Source: Sphingomicrobium aestuariivivum
Lineage (GTDB): Bacteria; Pseudomonadota; Alphaproteobacteria; Sphingomonadales; Sphingomonadaceae
Assembly (NCBI RefSeq): GCF_024721585.1
Contig: NZ_CP102629.1
Location: forward strand, 2,118,501-2,182,500
DNA length: 64,000 nucleotides
Direction: 5' to 3'
Numbering within the stretch: the stretch's first letter is position 1; the number at the start of each line of letters is the position of its first letter. This document shows, one piece after another, positions 44,649-55,142 of this stretch. A program made the translations under genes and the position numbers. Under the pieces are notes generated by a model. It ran no database searches, was not told the origin of the DNA, and was given only the letters and a program-made list of their open reading frames with translations.

Positions 44649-45356
44649 ATGGCCGAACAGCCCAAACCCCTGATGCCCAGCGCCACCGCCAGCTGGCTGG
44701 TCGACAACTCGTCGCTGAGCTTCCGCCAGATCGCCGATTTCTGCGGCCTTCACGTCCTCGAGGTCCAGGCCATCGCCGACGAGACCGCCTCGACCAAGCT
44801 GACCGGCCGCGACCCCATCCGCGCGGGCGAGCTGACCCACGAGGAAATCGAGAAGGGCCAGGCCGACGAGAATTACGATCTCAAGATGCACAAGGCGCCC
44901 GATCCCATGACCCGCACCAAGGGGCCGCGCTACACGCCCGTCTCCAAGCGGCAGGACAAGCCCGACGGCATCGCCTGGATCATCAAGAACCACCCCGAAG
45001 TTTCGGACGGCGCCATCTCCAAGCTCATCGGCACCACCCGCAACACCATCGGCAATATCCGTGACCGCACCCACTGGAACATGGCCAACATCCAGCCCAA
45101 GGATCCGGTCACGCTCGGCCTGACGACCCAGCGCGAACTCGACGCCGCCGTTGCCAAGGCGCAGAAGGAAGCCGGCACCACCGCCGAGGTCACCGATGCA
45201 AATCTCGCCCATGACCGCGATGCGCTGATCAACGAGCTGCGCAAGGAACGCGAGCAGGCTGCCGCCGACGCCGAAGCCGCGCTCAAGGCCGAGGAAGAGG
45301 GCGAGGACACCCGTCCCGAGATCGTCCCCGGCATCAAGGATCCTTTCGCCCGTTGA
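44649..45356 (+). CDS. trcR: TrcR (DUF1013) cell-cycle transcriptional regulator
   Basis: A 235-residue DUF1013 protein with GAGGAG before the ATG. Family hallmarks are 'MPSATASWLVDNSSLSFRQI', 'ADFCGLHVLEVQAIADE', 'RYTPVSKRQDKPDGIAW' and 'DGAISKLIGTTRNTIGNIRD' (helix-turn-helix-like). In Caulobacter TrcR associates with RNA polymerase and affects cell-cycle genes. The C-terminus is a Glu/Ala-rich helix. Gene name based on family resemblance. Confidence 0.85.
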   Translation: MAEQPKPLMPSATASWLVDNSSLSFRQIADFCGLHVLEVQAIADETASTKLTGRDPIRAGELTHEEIEKGQADENYDLKMHKAPDPMTRTKGPRYTPVSKRQDKPDGIAWIIKNHPEVSDGAISKLIGTTRNTIGNIRDRTHWNMANIQPKDPVTLGLTTQRELDAAVAKAQKEAGTTAEVTDANLAHDRDALINELRKEREQAAADAEAALKAEEEGEDTRPEIVPGIKDPFAR

Positions 45357-45388
45357 TTGCGGCCCGCTGAAGCGCCATGGTCGGCCCC

Positions 45389-45640
45389 ATGAACGACACG
45401 ACCGACACGCCGGTGGCCGACATGGCCTTCGAGGATGCCCTCGATGAACTCGAGAAGATCGTTCGGCGCCTCGAAAGCGGCGACGAGAAGCTCGACGAAT
45501 CGATCAAGCTGTTCCAGCGCGGCGAAGCGCTGAAGAAGCATTGCGAGGCGCGCCTCGCCGATGCGCGCGAACGGATCGAGAAGATCACCGGCGGGGAGGG
45601 CGGCAAGCCTTCCGGCACCGAGCCCTTCGATGCCGGCTGA
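45389..45640 (+). CDS. xseB: Exodeoxyribonuclease VII small subunit
   Basis: An 83-residue XseB from the ATG at 45389 (an ATG at 45377 adds four residues). Hallmarks: 'FEDALDELEKIVRRLESGD', 'LDESIKLFQRGEALKKHCE' and C-terminal 'ARERIEKI'. Partner of XseA in single-strand DNA degradation. Its stop overlaps the ispA start (ATG at 45630). Confidence 0.9.
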   Translation: MNDTTDTPVADMAFEDALDELEKIVRRLESGDEKLDESIKLFQRGEALKKHCEARLADARERIEKITGGEGGKPSGTEPFDAG

Positions 45641-46547
45641 GCCGATGCCCGGGCCGACCGCCAACCTGTTCGAGGAGGCCGGCCAGACCGCCGCCGCGAT
45701 CGACCGGCTCTTCGCCGAGATCCTCGCCAGCCCCGGCGACAGTCGCGATCCTCTCTATGCGGCGATGCGGCACAGCGCGATCGACGGAGGCAAGCGCATG
45801 CGCCCGCTGCTCGTGCGCGCCGCCGCGCGCCTGTTCGACATGGACGAGACCCGCGCCCTGCGCGTCGGTGCCGCCATCGAGGCGATCCACGTCTATTCGC
45901 TCATCCACGACGACCTGCCGTGCATGGACGATGACGATTTGCGCCGCGGCAAGCCGACACTGCACAAGGCCTATGACGAGGCCATCGCCGTGCTCGCGGG
46001 CGACAGCCTCCACGATCTCGCCTTCGCCATCCTCGCCGACGAGGCGACGCACCCCGACGCCAATGTCCGCTGCGACCTCATCGCCGAGCTCGCCCGCGCC
46101 GCCGGTCCTGCCGGCATGGCAGGCGGGCAGGTCATGGACCTCGAGGCCGAGAAGGTCGGCCAGCTCGACCTCGACGACATCACCCGCCTCCAGCAGCTCA
46201 AGACCGGCGCCCTGATCGAATATTGCGTCGAGGCCGCCTGCATCATGGCCAAGAAGGACGTCGCCGCGCGCACGCCCTATCGCGGTTATGCCCGCAATGT
46301 CGGCCTCGCCTTCCAGATCGCGGACGATCTCCTCGACGTCGGCGGCGACGAGGAAAAGGCCGGAAAGCGGCTGCAAAAGGACGAGGATGCTGGCAAGGCC
46401 ACCTTTGTCAGCCTGATGGGCGAGGACCGCGCCCGCGAACAGGCGCAGGTGCTTGTCGACCAGGCCATCGAACATCTCGCGCACCACGGCGAGGAAGCCG
46501 ATCTCTTGCGCGCCATCGCCCGCTTCGCCGTCGAAAGGGACCGTTAG
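45630..46547 (+). CDS. ispA: Farnesyl diphosphate synthase family protein
   Basis: About 305 residues. Makes C15 (geranyl/farnesyl) diphosphate from IPP and DMAPP for isoprenoids. First Asp-rich motif 'HDDLPCMDDDDLRRG', second 'FQIADDLLDVGG', and 'GGKRMRPLLV' near the N-terminus are seen. The ATG at 45630 lies inside the xseB 3' end (11-base overlap); an ATG at 45645 is an alternative. xseB-ispA is a conserved operon, often with dxs nearby, which is not in this window. Confidence 0.92.
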   Translation: MPAEPMPGPTANLFEEAGQTAAAIDRLFAEILASPGDSRDPLYAAMRHSAIDGGKRMRPLLVRAAARLFDMDETRALRVGAAIEAIHVYSLIHDDLPCMDDDDLRRGKPTLHKAYDEAIAVLAGDSLHDLAFAILADEATHPDANVRCDLIAELARAAGPAGMAGGQVMDLEAEKVGQLDLDDITRLQQLKTGALIEYCVEAACIMAKKDVAARTPYRGYARNVGLAFQIADDLLDVGGDEEKAGKRLQKDEDAGKATFVSLMGEDRAREQAQVLVDQAIEHLAHHGEEADLLRAIARFAVERDR

Positions 46548-46549
46548 TC

Positions 46550-47041
46550 ATGCGCATCGGCGTTTACCCCGGCACTTTCGATCCCGTGACGCTCGGGCAT
46601 CTCGACATCATCAAGCGCGGCTCACGGCTGGTCGACAAGCTCGTCATCGGTGTCACCACCAACCCAGCCAAGAGCCCGATGTTCGACCTAAACGAGCGCG
46701 TCGCCATGGTCGAGGAAGCCATCTCGGACATCGAGGGTGCGTCCGTCGTCACCTTCAATTCGCTCCTCATGGATTTCGCTGCCGAGCAGGGTGCCTCGAT
46801 GATCCTGCGCGGACTGCGGGCCGTCGCCGATTTTGAGTATGAATATCAGATGGCGGGCATGAACCAGCAACTGAACGACGAGATCGAGACCGTCTTCCTC
46901 ATGGCCGACGTCTCGCTCCAGCCCATCGCCTCGCGGCTGGTCAAGGAGATCGCCCGCTATGGCGGTCCCATCGACAAGTTCGTCACGCCCGCAGTCGCCG
47001 CGCGCGTGACCGAGCGGGTGGCCCGCGAAAACGGCCGCTAA
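46550..47041 (+). CDS. coaD: Phosphopantetheine adenylyltransferase
   Basis: A 163-residue CoaD, the penultimate step of coenzyme A synthesis. Nucleotidyltransferase signature 'GVYPGTFDPVTLGHLDII', with the conserved 'ILRGLRAVADFEYEYQMA' and 'SSRLVKEIA'-type segment ('ASRLVKEIARYGG') present. It starts two bases after ispA's stop. Confidence 0.95.
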   Translation: MRIGVYPGTFDPVTLGHLDIIKRGSRLVDKLVIGVTTNPAKSPMFDLNERVAMVEEAISDIEGASVVTFNSLLMDFAAEQGASMILRGLRAVADFEYEYQMAGMNQQLNDEIETVFLMADVSLQPIASRLVKEIARYGGPIDKFVTPAVAARVTERVARENGR

Positions 47042-47132
47042 GCCGCCGTTCACGCTCACCCTTTTAACAGGCTTCCCAAATTGACGGACGCTCGCTAGAC
47101 CAGCGAGGTTTCCGTGGGGAGGAAGGATTAAG

Positions 47133-47798
47133 ATGTTCAAAAGTCTTGGTAAAGTTTCGCTCGGCCTGACCGCGATCGCGCTCGCCGCCAGTCCGGCCGC
47201 CGCTCAGGACCGCTCCAAGATCGAGAGCGAGCTGCCCGCGCTCAGCCATGGCCGCGTGCCCGCCGAGATCGCGCAGGATCCCGCCAATACGCTGACCTTC
47301 ACGCTCGACAATGGCGGCATCATCGACATCCAGCTGCGTCCCGACGCCGCGCCGCTCCACGTCCACCGCATCCAGACGCTCGCCACCCAGGGTTTCTACG
47401 ACGGCCAGATCTTCCACCGCGTCATTCCCGGCTTCATGGCGCAGGGCGGTGACCCGCAGGGCACCGGCATGGGCGGCTCGGACCTGCCCGACCTGCCGGC
47501 CGAATTCTCGACCCTGCCGCACCTTCGCGGCGTCTTCGCCATGGCCCGCGCCGAGGATGTGAACAGCGCCAACAGCCAGTTCTACATCATGCTCGCGCCC
47601 AAGTTCGCGCTCGACGAGAATTACACCGTCGTCGGCCGCGTGAAGCGCGGCATGAACACCGTCGACACCATCAACACCGGCGAACCGCCCGCCAACCCGA
47701 CGAAGATCATGTCGGCGCGCATTGGCGGCCCGCTGCCCGCCGCGCCCGCCGTTGCAGCGACCGTCGAAGCCGCCGCCGAAGAGCAGCCCGAGGGCTGA
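47133..47798 (+). CDS. Periplasmic cyclophilin-type peptidylprolyl isomerase
   Basis: A 221-residue protein with a signal peptide ('[19 protein letters not shown]'). The cyclophilin fold spans about 45-200: '[21 protein letters not shown]', '[15 protein letters not shown]' and '[18 protein letters not shown]'. Catalyses proline isomerisation in the periplasm. Its stop overlaps queA (ATGA). Confidence 0.92.
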   Translation: MFKSLGKVSLGLTAIALAASPAAAQDRSKIESELPALSHGRVPAEIAQDPANTLTFTLDNGGIIDIQLRPDAAPLHVHRIQTLATQGFYDGQIFHRVIPGFMAQGGDPQGTGMGGSDLPDLPAEFSTLPHLRGVFAMARAEDVNSANSQFYIMLAPKFALDENYTVVGRVKRGMNTVDTINTGEPPANPTKIMSARIGGPLPAAPAVAATVEAAAEEQPEG

Positions 47799-48829
47799 TG
47801 AAGGTCGACGCCTTCGATTTCGAACTGCCGCAGGACCGTATCGCGCTGCGCCCCGTGCGCCCGCGCGATGCGGCGCGCATGCTGTTCGTCAATGGCGAGG
47901 ACATCAGCGACCGGAAGGTCCTCGACCTCCCCGACCTCCTGAACCCCGAAGACTGTCTCGTCTTCAACGACACCAAGGTCATCCCCGCGCAGCTCGAGGG
48001 CAGGCGCGGCGAAGCGAAGGTCGGTGCCACCCTCCACAAGCGCGAGGGACCGCGCGACTGGCGCGCCTTCGTCCGCAACGCCAAGCGCGTCCGCGACGGC
48101 GACCGCATCGACTTCGGCCAGGGCGTCACCGCCATCGCGGGGGAGCGCGGCAAGGACGGTTCGATCCTTCTCAGCTTCGAGGGCGAGGAGCCGGTCGAGA
48201 TCCTCCTCACCCGCGCCGGCACCATGCCGCTGCCGCCCTATATCGCCTCCAAGCGCGGCGTCGACGAGGCCGATGTCGACGATTACCAGACCATGTTCGC
48301 GCGGGAGGAAGGCGCGGTTGCCGCACCCACCGCCTCGCTCCACTTCACCGATCGGCTGATCGAGGCGGTGGACGCGAAGGGCATCCAGCGCGAGACGCTC
48401 ACGCTTCACGTGGGCGCGGGCACCTTCCTTCCGGTCAAGGTCGACGATACCGAGGACCACCAGATGCATGCCGAGTTCGGCCGCATCGACGAGGCTACCG
48501 CCGCCCGGCTCAACGCGGTTCGCGAACGCGGCGGGAGGCTGATCGCCGTCGGCACCACCGCGCTACGCCTGCTCGAAAGCGCTGCCGACGAGGAGGGCGT
48601 CGTACATCCCTTCGCCGCCGACACCGACATCTTCATCACGCCGGGCTATCGCTTCCGCGCGGTCGGCGGCCTGATGACCAACTTCCACCTGCCGCGCTCG
48701 ACCCTCTTCATGCTGGTCTCGGCGCTGATGGGGTTGCCTGTCATGAAAGCCGCCTACGACCATGCGATCGCAGGCGGCTATCGTTTCTACTCATATGGCG
48801 ACAGTTCGCTGCTCCTGCCGCGCCGCTAG
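47798..48829 (+). CDS. queA: tRNA preQ1(34) S-adenosylmethionine ribosyltransferase-isomerase
   Basis: A 343-residue QueA, which adds the epoxycyclopentane ring from SAM to preQ1 in tRNA on the way to queuosine. Conserved: '[14 protein letters not shown]', '[13 protein letters not shown]', '[12 protein letters not shown]' and '[17 protein letters not shown]'. Overlaps the ppi gene by four bases; tgt lies 2 kb downstream. Confidence 0.96.
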   Translation: MKVDAFDFELPQDRIALRPVRPRDAARMLFVNGEDISDRKVLDLPDLLNPEDCLVFNDTKVIPAQLEGRRGEAKVGATLHKREGPRDWRAFVRNAKRVRDGDRIDFGQGVTAIAGERGKDGSILLSFEGEEPVEILLTRAGTMPLPPYIASKRGVDEADVDDYQTMFAREEGAVAAPTASLHFTDRLIEAVDAKGIQRETLTLHVGAGTFLPVKVDDTEDHQMHAEFGRIDEATAARLNAVRERGGRLIAVGTTALRLLESAADEEGVVHPFAADTDIFITPGYRFRAVGGLMTNFHLPRSTLFMLVSALMGLPVMKAAYDHAIAGGYRFYSYGDSSLLLPRR

Positions 48830-48832
48830 GCG

Positions 48833-49369
48833 TCAGCCGACATAGCCCTCGCGCACCACCTCGCCCTTGGGCGAGCGCGACAGCACGATCAGCGCGATGC
48901 CGGAGGAGACGAGGTCGATCCCGAGGATGATGCCGAGGAGCACCGTCGAGGCGCCCGCGATATTGCCGAGGATCATGATCCCCAGCGCGACCGACACGAA
49001 GCCCGACAGGATCAGGAGCCCGCGAGCGCGCACGCCTTCTGCGAACACCCCCCACAACAGCTTCGAGATGCCGCCGATGAGGATGCTCACGCCAACCACG
49101 ATCGTCAGCGCGACGATCCCGGCAAGCGGATGGCCGAGCAGGCTCCAGCCGAGCCAGATGAGGATGAGGCCAAACAGGATCGGCCAGATCTTCTTGCCCG
49201 GAATCTTGCCCGCGAAGGCGGCGATGACCTGCAGGATCCCGCTGATCAGGAAGACCCAGGCCGCGAAGATTTCGGCAGCCAGTGTCGCGGCAAAGGGGTT
49301 GAAGAGCGCCAGGATGCCACCGATGAGCATCACGATGCCGGTAACCAGAAGTACCGTCTTGTTTTCCAT
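48833..49369 (-). CDS. HdeD family (DUF308) membrane protein
   Basis: 178 residues with six predicted transmembrane helices in three DUF308 repeats ('LLVTGIVMLIGGILALFNP', 'IWPILFGLILIWLGWSLLG', 'LLILSGFVSVALGIMIL'). HdeD proteins are linked to acid/stress resistance in E. coli. ATG at 49369. It converges on queA with a three-base gap. Confidence 0.82.
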   Translation of the reverse strand: MENKTVLLVTGIVMLIGGILALFNPFAATLAAEIFAAWVFLISGILQVIAAFAGKIPGKKIWPILFGLILIWLGWSLLGHPLAGIVALTIVVGVSILIGGISKLLWGVFAEGVRARGLLILSGFVSVALGIMILGNIAGASTVLLGIILGIDLVSSGIALIVLSRSPKGEVVREGYVG

Positions 49370-49414
49370 GACCAAGTCCCCACAGCTGTTGAAGCTGCAG
49401 GGACTTAGCCGTTT

Positions 49415-49439
49415 TTAACCAAAAAAATCAATCTTAACC
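49415..49439 (-). promoter_or_regulatory. Two TTAACC boxes in the HdeD upstream region
   Basis: TTAACC at 49415-49420 and 49434-49439 (on the plus strand, spacing 19) lie between the HdeD start and the end of the LysM gene. They resemble CtrA half-sites, but the spacing is not canonical. Confidence 0.25.
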
Positions 49440-49442
49440 GGT

Positions 49443-49898
49443 TCAGGCGAGGGCGCCTTCCTCCTGCGGGATGCGCAGCACCTGCCCCGGATAAATCTTG
49501 TCGGGATCCTCGAGCATCGGCCTGTTCGCCTCGAAGATACGCATATAGGCATTGGCATCGCCATATTCTTCCTTGGCAATCTTCGACAGCGTGTCGCCGC
49601 TCTCGACGCGGTGCCACTTGGCCGCGGTCCCGGCGCGCGTGGCGGCAAGTTCGCCATCGTCGACGCCCGAGATATGTTTTGTATTGCCCGCGATCGCCAT
49701 CAGCTTTTCCTTGGTGGCCTGGTCGGGCACCTTGCCCGAAATCTTCACCTTGTCGCCCTCGACGCGCACCTTGATGTCGCCCTCTAGGCCCATGCGGTCG
49801 ATCTCGCGGCGGATCGATTCGGCCTTCACCTCGGCATCCGAGGCCTCGTCGAACAGCTCCTTGCCATCATCCTTCTTGAAAATATCGAACAGTCCCAT
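49443..49898 (-). CDS. BON and LysM domain protein (YgaU/Kbp-like)
   Basis: A 151-residue cytosol-like small protein. BON domain at about 25-80 ('GLEGDIKVRVEGDKVKISG'), then LysM at ~95-146 ('HRVESGDTLSKIAKEEYGD', 'PDKIYPGQVLRIPQ'). The N-terminal 'GLFDIFKKDDGKEL' is typical of the Kbp/YgaU group, which binds potassium in E. coli and lacks a signal peptide. GGAGGAG precedes the ATG. Confidence 0.87.
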   Translation of the reverse strand: MGLFDIFKKDDGKELFDEASDAEVKAESIRREIDRMGLEGDIKVRVEGDKVKISGKVPDQATKEKLMAIAGNTKHISGVDDGELAATRAGTAAKWHRVESGDTLSKIAKEEYGDANAYMRIFEANRPMLEDPDKIYPGQVLRIPQEEGALA

Positions 49899-50009
49899 GT
49901 ACTTACTCCTCCTGGGGTCGGTATGGGGGTGAAACGAGCCTCTCGAGCCTGCCGTTCCGGGTGACGCGCCGAACCGCCCTTGCTAGGGGACCGCGCGAAA
50001 GGGAACATC

Positions 50010-50930
50010 ATGCACCGCCGAACTCTCGCGCTGGCGCTCGCCGGCATCGCCACCACCACGCCGCTCGGCGCCGCGCCGCCCGAAGGCGTGGCCACCCTCG
50101 TCGAGCGCGCCGCCGAGAGCGGCGACAAGGCCAAGCTCGACACCGTGATCGCGCTCGCCCGCGAGGCCTATCCCGATGAAAGGCTTGCGCTCGACAGCCT
50201 CGAGGCCGAAGCCCGCGCCCGCCTCGCGGAGATTACCGCCGCGAAGGAAAGCGAACGGCTTGCCACGCTGCGTAACGGTTCCTTCCTCGACCATTGGTCG
50301 GGCCGCGGCGAGCTTGGCGGCTACCATGCCACCGGCTCGAGCGAGGAGAGCGGCCTGTCCGCCGGTTTGAAGCTCCAGCGCGAGGGCGTCGACTGGCGCC
50401 ACCGCTTTCGCCTTCATGTCGACTGGCGCACCGCCAATGACGAGACGACGCGCGAACAGCTGATCGCCGGGTACGAGCCGCAATATGACGTCACTGATCG
50501 CCTCTTCACCTATGGCCTCGTCGAGGCCGAGCGCGACCGCACGCAGGGCATCGACAGCCGCATCTCGCTGTCGGGCGGGGCGGGCTACCGCCTGTTCGAC
50601 CGCAAGGGCCTCAACTGGTCGTTCAAGGCCGGCCCCGCGTGGCGCCGCACCGACTGGCTCGAGCAGGAGGATACGCAGCGTCTCGCCGGCCTCGCCGCCA
50701 CCACGCTCACCGCCGCCATCGGCCCGCGGCTCTCCTTCACGCAGGACGCCGACGCCTTCCTGCAGGCCGACGGCAGTACCTTCCGCAGCGAAACCGGCCT
50801 CGAGGCCGACCTCGGCGGCAACCTCCTCGCGCGTCTTGCCTTCCGCGTCGACCACGAGAGCGACCCGCCCTTGGATCGCCCCGGCACCGACACGCTCAGC
50901 CGCATCACCATCGTCTACGATTTCGAATAG
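50010..50930 (+). CDS. DUF481 family outer-membrane protein
   Basis: About 306 residues from the ATG at 50010, with a signal peptide ('RTLALALAGIATTTPLGAA'). An N-terminal ~75-residue helical segment precedes a beta-barrel-like half with alternating strands ('GLSAGLKLQREGVDWRHRF', 'LFTYGLVEAERDRTQG', 'ARLAFRVDHESDPPL') ending in Phe-Glu. Resembles DUF481/YdiY salt-stress-related OMPs. Function unknown. Confidence 0.78.
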   Translation: MHRRTLALALAGIATTTPLGAAPPEGVATLVERAAESGDKAKLDTVIALAREAYPDERLALDSLEAEARARLAEITAAKESERLATLRNGSFLDHWSGRGELGGYHATGSSEESGLSAGLKLQREGVDWRHRFRLHVDWRTANDETTREQLIAGYEPQYDVTDRLFTYGLVEAERDRTQGIDSRISLSGGAGYRLFDRKGLNWSFKAGPAWRRTDWLEQEDTQRLAGLAATTLTAAIGPRLSFTQDADAFLQADGSTFRSETGLEADLGGNLLARLAFRVDHESDPPLDRPGTDTLSRITIVYDFE

Positions 50931-50956
50931 TGGAAAAGGCGCGCCCGAGCCGCTAA

Positions 50957-52096
<1,140 letters not shown>

Positions 52097-52132
52097 CGCG
52101 GATTTTACCATCTTCGGGCCAGATGACCGGCA

Positions 52133-53635
52133 ATGAAGATGGAGCGCATCACGGCCCCCGCTGACGAAAGGCGGATGATGTCCGTCGCCTTTTTGGCGGC
52201 GAGCCTGTTCGCGCTCTTCTGCCTGTGGCTCAACCCCGTCGGCTATGTCGGTGCGGGCGCCGATGACGAACGCTATCTCGCCGTTGCGCGCTGCTGGGTC
52301 GAGGCGGGGACACCCTGCCTCCCGGACGACCATTGGGGCACGCGCTGGCCGGTGATCGCTCCTGCCGCCGCCGCGCTCGCGCTCCTTGGCGACAGCCGCG
52401 CGGCGCTCGGGATCGGTGCGAGCCTCTCTTGGGGGCTCGCTTTATTCGGCATTGCCGCGCTCGCCACGCGCTGGTTCGGCTGGCGTGCCGGTGTGGCAGC
52501 GCTCCTCGCGCTTGCCGCAACGCCCGTGTTCACGACCTTCGCGCTCACCCCCAATCCCAACGTCACCGAGCTGGCCTTCCAACTCCTCGCGCTGACCGCC
52601 GTCACCATCGCCTGGCGCGACGGCTCGGCGCGCTGGGCATTTGCCGGCGGCCTGCTCGCCGCGCTTGCCATGGCCACCCGCAACACCTCGATCCTCGTCC
52701 TCGGCGCGGGCGCGCTCGCCTGGCTGTTCCTCGACCCCACCCGCCGCCGCCCGCTCCTCTGGGCGGTCCCCGGCCTCGCCCTGGGCCTCGGCGCGGAGAT
52801 GCTCGTCTATGCGCTGGCGACCGGCGACCCCTTCTACCGATACGCGCTGGCGCTGTCGCACACCGGTATCCCGTCGGCCGAATTGCCCGAGGGCTTCGAC
52901 ACCAGCCAGTCGCCGCTCTTCAACCCCGCCTATATCGCCGCATGGCGCCGCGAGGCAGGGGTGGAGATCTGGTGGCCGATCGACGGCTGGCTCAACCTCA
53001 TTGCAGGCGGCCGCCTCGGCCCGCTCCTCCTCACCGCCGCCCTCGGAGGACTGCTCCTGCGCCGCACGCTGGCGCCCGAGGCGCGGGCGACCCTCGCTCG
53101 CGCAATGGCAGCCACGCTGCTCGTCGTCCTCCTCCTTACCTGGGGGCTCGCGGTGGATCCCAAGGCGCGCATGTTCCTTGGCCTTGCCGCGCTCGCCGCC
53201 CTCGCGCATGGCGCCTTCGTCGCGGCGCGGGGCAGGGGGCGGATCGAACCGCTCGCCATCGGCCTGCTCGGCCTCCACCTGCTGCTCGGGCTCGGTACGA
53301 TCCTCAATTTCCCGCACAGCCGAGATGGCGAAGCCGCAGCGCGCTCGTGGATCGCGGCGCATGGCGATGACATCGAAATGGCCGAGAGCGCGAAAAGCTA
53401 TCTCACCTTCGTCCCTTCCGCACGGGACCTGCCGCTACAGGGGGCAGGGCGCCCGATGCTCGTCGCCCTTACCGCAAACGCCTGCGCGGAAGTAATTTAT
53501 GACGATCCGCGCTACGGCCCGACGGCGAGCGTCGTCGCCGACGCACGCCAAAGCGCGACGAGCACGGCGCGCCTGTGCCTGTTCCGCTATGCCGATGATT
53601 ACTGGACCCGCGCGCGCGGGTCCGAAGGCGGCTAG
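52133..53635 (+). CDS. Polytopic membrane glycosyltransferase-like protein
   Basis: A 500-residue protein with about ten to twelve hydrophobic helices. The first periplasmic loop has 'GAGADDERYLAVARCWVE' (a GT-C type DDE-like motif), and the helices that follow ('LLALAATPVFTTFALTPNP', 'NVTELAFQLLALTAVT') resemble ArnT/GT39/GT83 glycosyltransferases that use lipid-linked sugars. The acceptor is unknown. The C-terminal ~130 residues are soluble. Overlaps the convergent helicase gene by four bases. Confidence 0.72.
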   Translation: MKMERITAPADERRMMSVAFLAASLFALFCLWLNPVGYVGAGADDERYLAVARCWVEAGTPCLPDDHWGTRWPVIAPAAAALALLGDSRAALGIGASLSWGLALFGIAALATRWFGWRAGVAALLALAATPVFTTFALTPNPNVTELAFQLLALTAVTIAWRDGSARWAFAGGLLAALAMATRNTSILVLGAGALAWLFLDPTRRRPLLWAVPGLALGLGAEMLVYALATGDPFYRYALALSHTGIPSAELPEGFDTSQSPLFNPAYIAAWRREAGVEIWWPIDGWLNLIAGGRLGPLLLTAALGGLLLRRTLAPEARATLARAMAATLLVVLLLTWGLAVDPKARMFLGLAALAALAHGAFVAARGRGRIEPLAIGLLGLHLLLGLGTILNFPHSRDGEAAARSWIAAHGDDIEMAESAKSYLTFVPSARDLPLQGAGRPMLVALTANACAEVIYDDPRYGPTASVVADARQSATSTARLCLFRYADDYWTRARGSEGG

Positions 53636-55035
53636 CCCTTCGTCCCGACGTGCAGGAAGTCGGGCAGCGGCCCGTTCCAGTCGTTATTGTAGGACGGAAT
53701 GACGCTGGGCGAAGTCAACGGCGCTTCGTCCTTTTCGGCCACGGCCTCGACCTTCTTAGCCCGCGGCTTGCGCTCGCGCTTCTCGCGCTGCTTGCCCTCG
53801 GGCGCCTCGTCCTTCTCGGCCTTCTTGCGACGCGAGCGCTTGGGCGCTTCGGCGTCCCCGGCATCGTCCTGCGGCTTGGCTTCGGGCTTGGGCTTGTCCG
53901 ACTTGACCTTCGCCGCCGCGGCCGAGCCGCCGACGCGCTTGATCTTGTGCTTGGTCAGCTTCTCGATCGTCTCGATGAGCTCCTCGTCCGCCGGCGTCAC
54001 CAGCGAATAAGCGGTGCCAGTCGCACCCGCGCGGCCGGTGCGGCCAATGCGGTGGACATAATCGTCGGGATGGAAGGGCACGTCATAATTGACGACCGTC
54101 GAGACACCCTTCACGTCGAGCCCGCGCGCGGCGACATCGCTTGCCACGAGGACATTGATCTCGCCCGCCTTGAAACGGTCGAGCTCGGCAATGCGGTTGG
54201 CCTGGTCCATGTCGCCCTGGATCTGGCCGACGTTGAACCCCGAACGCCTCAGGCTCGTCGCCAGGTCGCGAACCGTGGTCTTGCGGTTGCAGAAGACGAT
54301 CGCCGTTTCGCTCTGCGGCAGGCGCAGGATCTCGCGCAGCGCGGCGATCTTGTCCTTGGGCACCACCGGCACGACGATCTGCTCGATATTCTTGTTGGTC
54401 GTCGCCGCGCGCGCCACCTCGACCGTCTTGGGGTCATTGAGAAAGCGATCCGCGAGCTTTTTGATGGGCGGCGGCATGGTGGCCGAGAAGAGCAAGGTCT
54501 GGCGCTGCGTCGGCAGCTTCATGCAGATGCTCTCGATGTCGGGGATGAAGCCCATGTCGAGCATGCGGTCGGCTTCGTCGATGACGAGAAGGTCGCAGGC
54601 GGTGAGCAGGATCTTGCCGCGCTCGAACAGGTCGAGCAGTCGGCCCGGGGTGGCGATCAGCACGTCGACGCCGCCGTCCAATGCCTTGACCTGGTCGCCC
54701 ATCTGGACGCCGCCGATCAGCAGCACCATCGAGAGATTGTGATACTTGCCGTACTTCTCGAAATTCTCAGAGACCTGCTGCGCCAGTTCGCGGGTCGGGC
54801 AGAGGATGAGGCTGCGCGGCATTCGGGCGCGGCTGCGGCCCTGCGCAAGGACGTCGATCATGGGGAGCACGAAGCTCGCCGTCTTGCCCGTGCCGGTCTG
54901 CGCGATCCCGATGAGGTCCTTGCCCATCAGCGTCGGCGGGATCGCCTTGGCCTGGATCGGGGTCGGCTCGGTATAGCCGCTGTCATCGACAGCACGCAGG
55001 AGTTCGTCAGAAAGGCCGAGTTCGGCAAAACCCAT
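53632..55035 (-). CDS. DEAD-box RNA helicase (RhlE type)
   Basis: A 467-residue ATP-dependent RNA helicase. Motifs: Q 'YTEPTPIQAKAIP', I 'IAQTGTGKTASF', II 'VIDEADRML', III 'FSATMPPP', V 'ASDVAARGLDV' and VI 'HRIGRTGRAG'. After the core (about 1-370) comes a ~95-residue basic/acidic low-complexity tail with 'KRSRRKKAEKDEAPEGK' and a short hydrophobic end. Unwinds structured RNA and may help ribosome assembly. An AT-rich leader with a TATAAT-like element (55053-55058, minus) precedes the start. Confidence 0.93.
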   Translation of the reverse strand: MGFAELGLSDELLRAVDDSGYTEPTPIQAKAIPPTLMGKDLIGIAQTGTGKTASFVLPMIDVLAQGRSRARMPRSLILCPTRELAQQVSENFEKYGKYHNLSMVLLIGGVQMGDQVKALDGGVDVLIATPGRLLDLFERGKILLTACDLLVIDEADRMLDMGFIPDIESICMKLPTQRQTLLFSATMPPPIKKLADRFLNDPKTVEVARAATTNKNIEQIVVPVVPKDKIAALREILRLPQSETAIVFCNRKTTVRDLATSLRRSGFNVGQIQGDMDQANRIAELDRFKAGEINVLVASDVAARGLDVKGVSTVVNYDVPFHPDDYVHRIGRTGRAGATGTAYSLVTPADEELIETIEKLTKHKIKRVGGSAAAAKVKSDKPKPEAKPQDDAGDAEAPKRSRRKKAEKDEAPEGKQREKRERKPRAKKVEAVAEKDEAPLTSPSVIPSYNNDWNGPLPDFLHVGTKG

Positions 55036-55142
55036 GAAAATATCCGGAAAAAATTATAAAAATGACGGGCGAAAACCCGCCCGCGCGCCTTGCCCGTTTA
55101 TATGGCCAAGGTCAAGATTCGCGCCGCCACCGGCGCCTTCAA

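Noticed and set aside
47091-47107. CTCGCT/AGCGAG inverted repeat before the peptidylprolyl isomerase
   Set aside because: Six bp only, no T-run and no clear promoter geometry with the nearby TTGACG; not enough to call an operator.
53650-55059. Long plus-strand frame opposite the helicase gene
   Set aside because: Antisense shadow without recognisable motifs; all DEAD-box motifs are on the minus strand.
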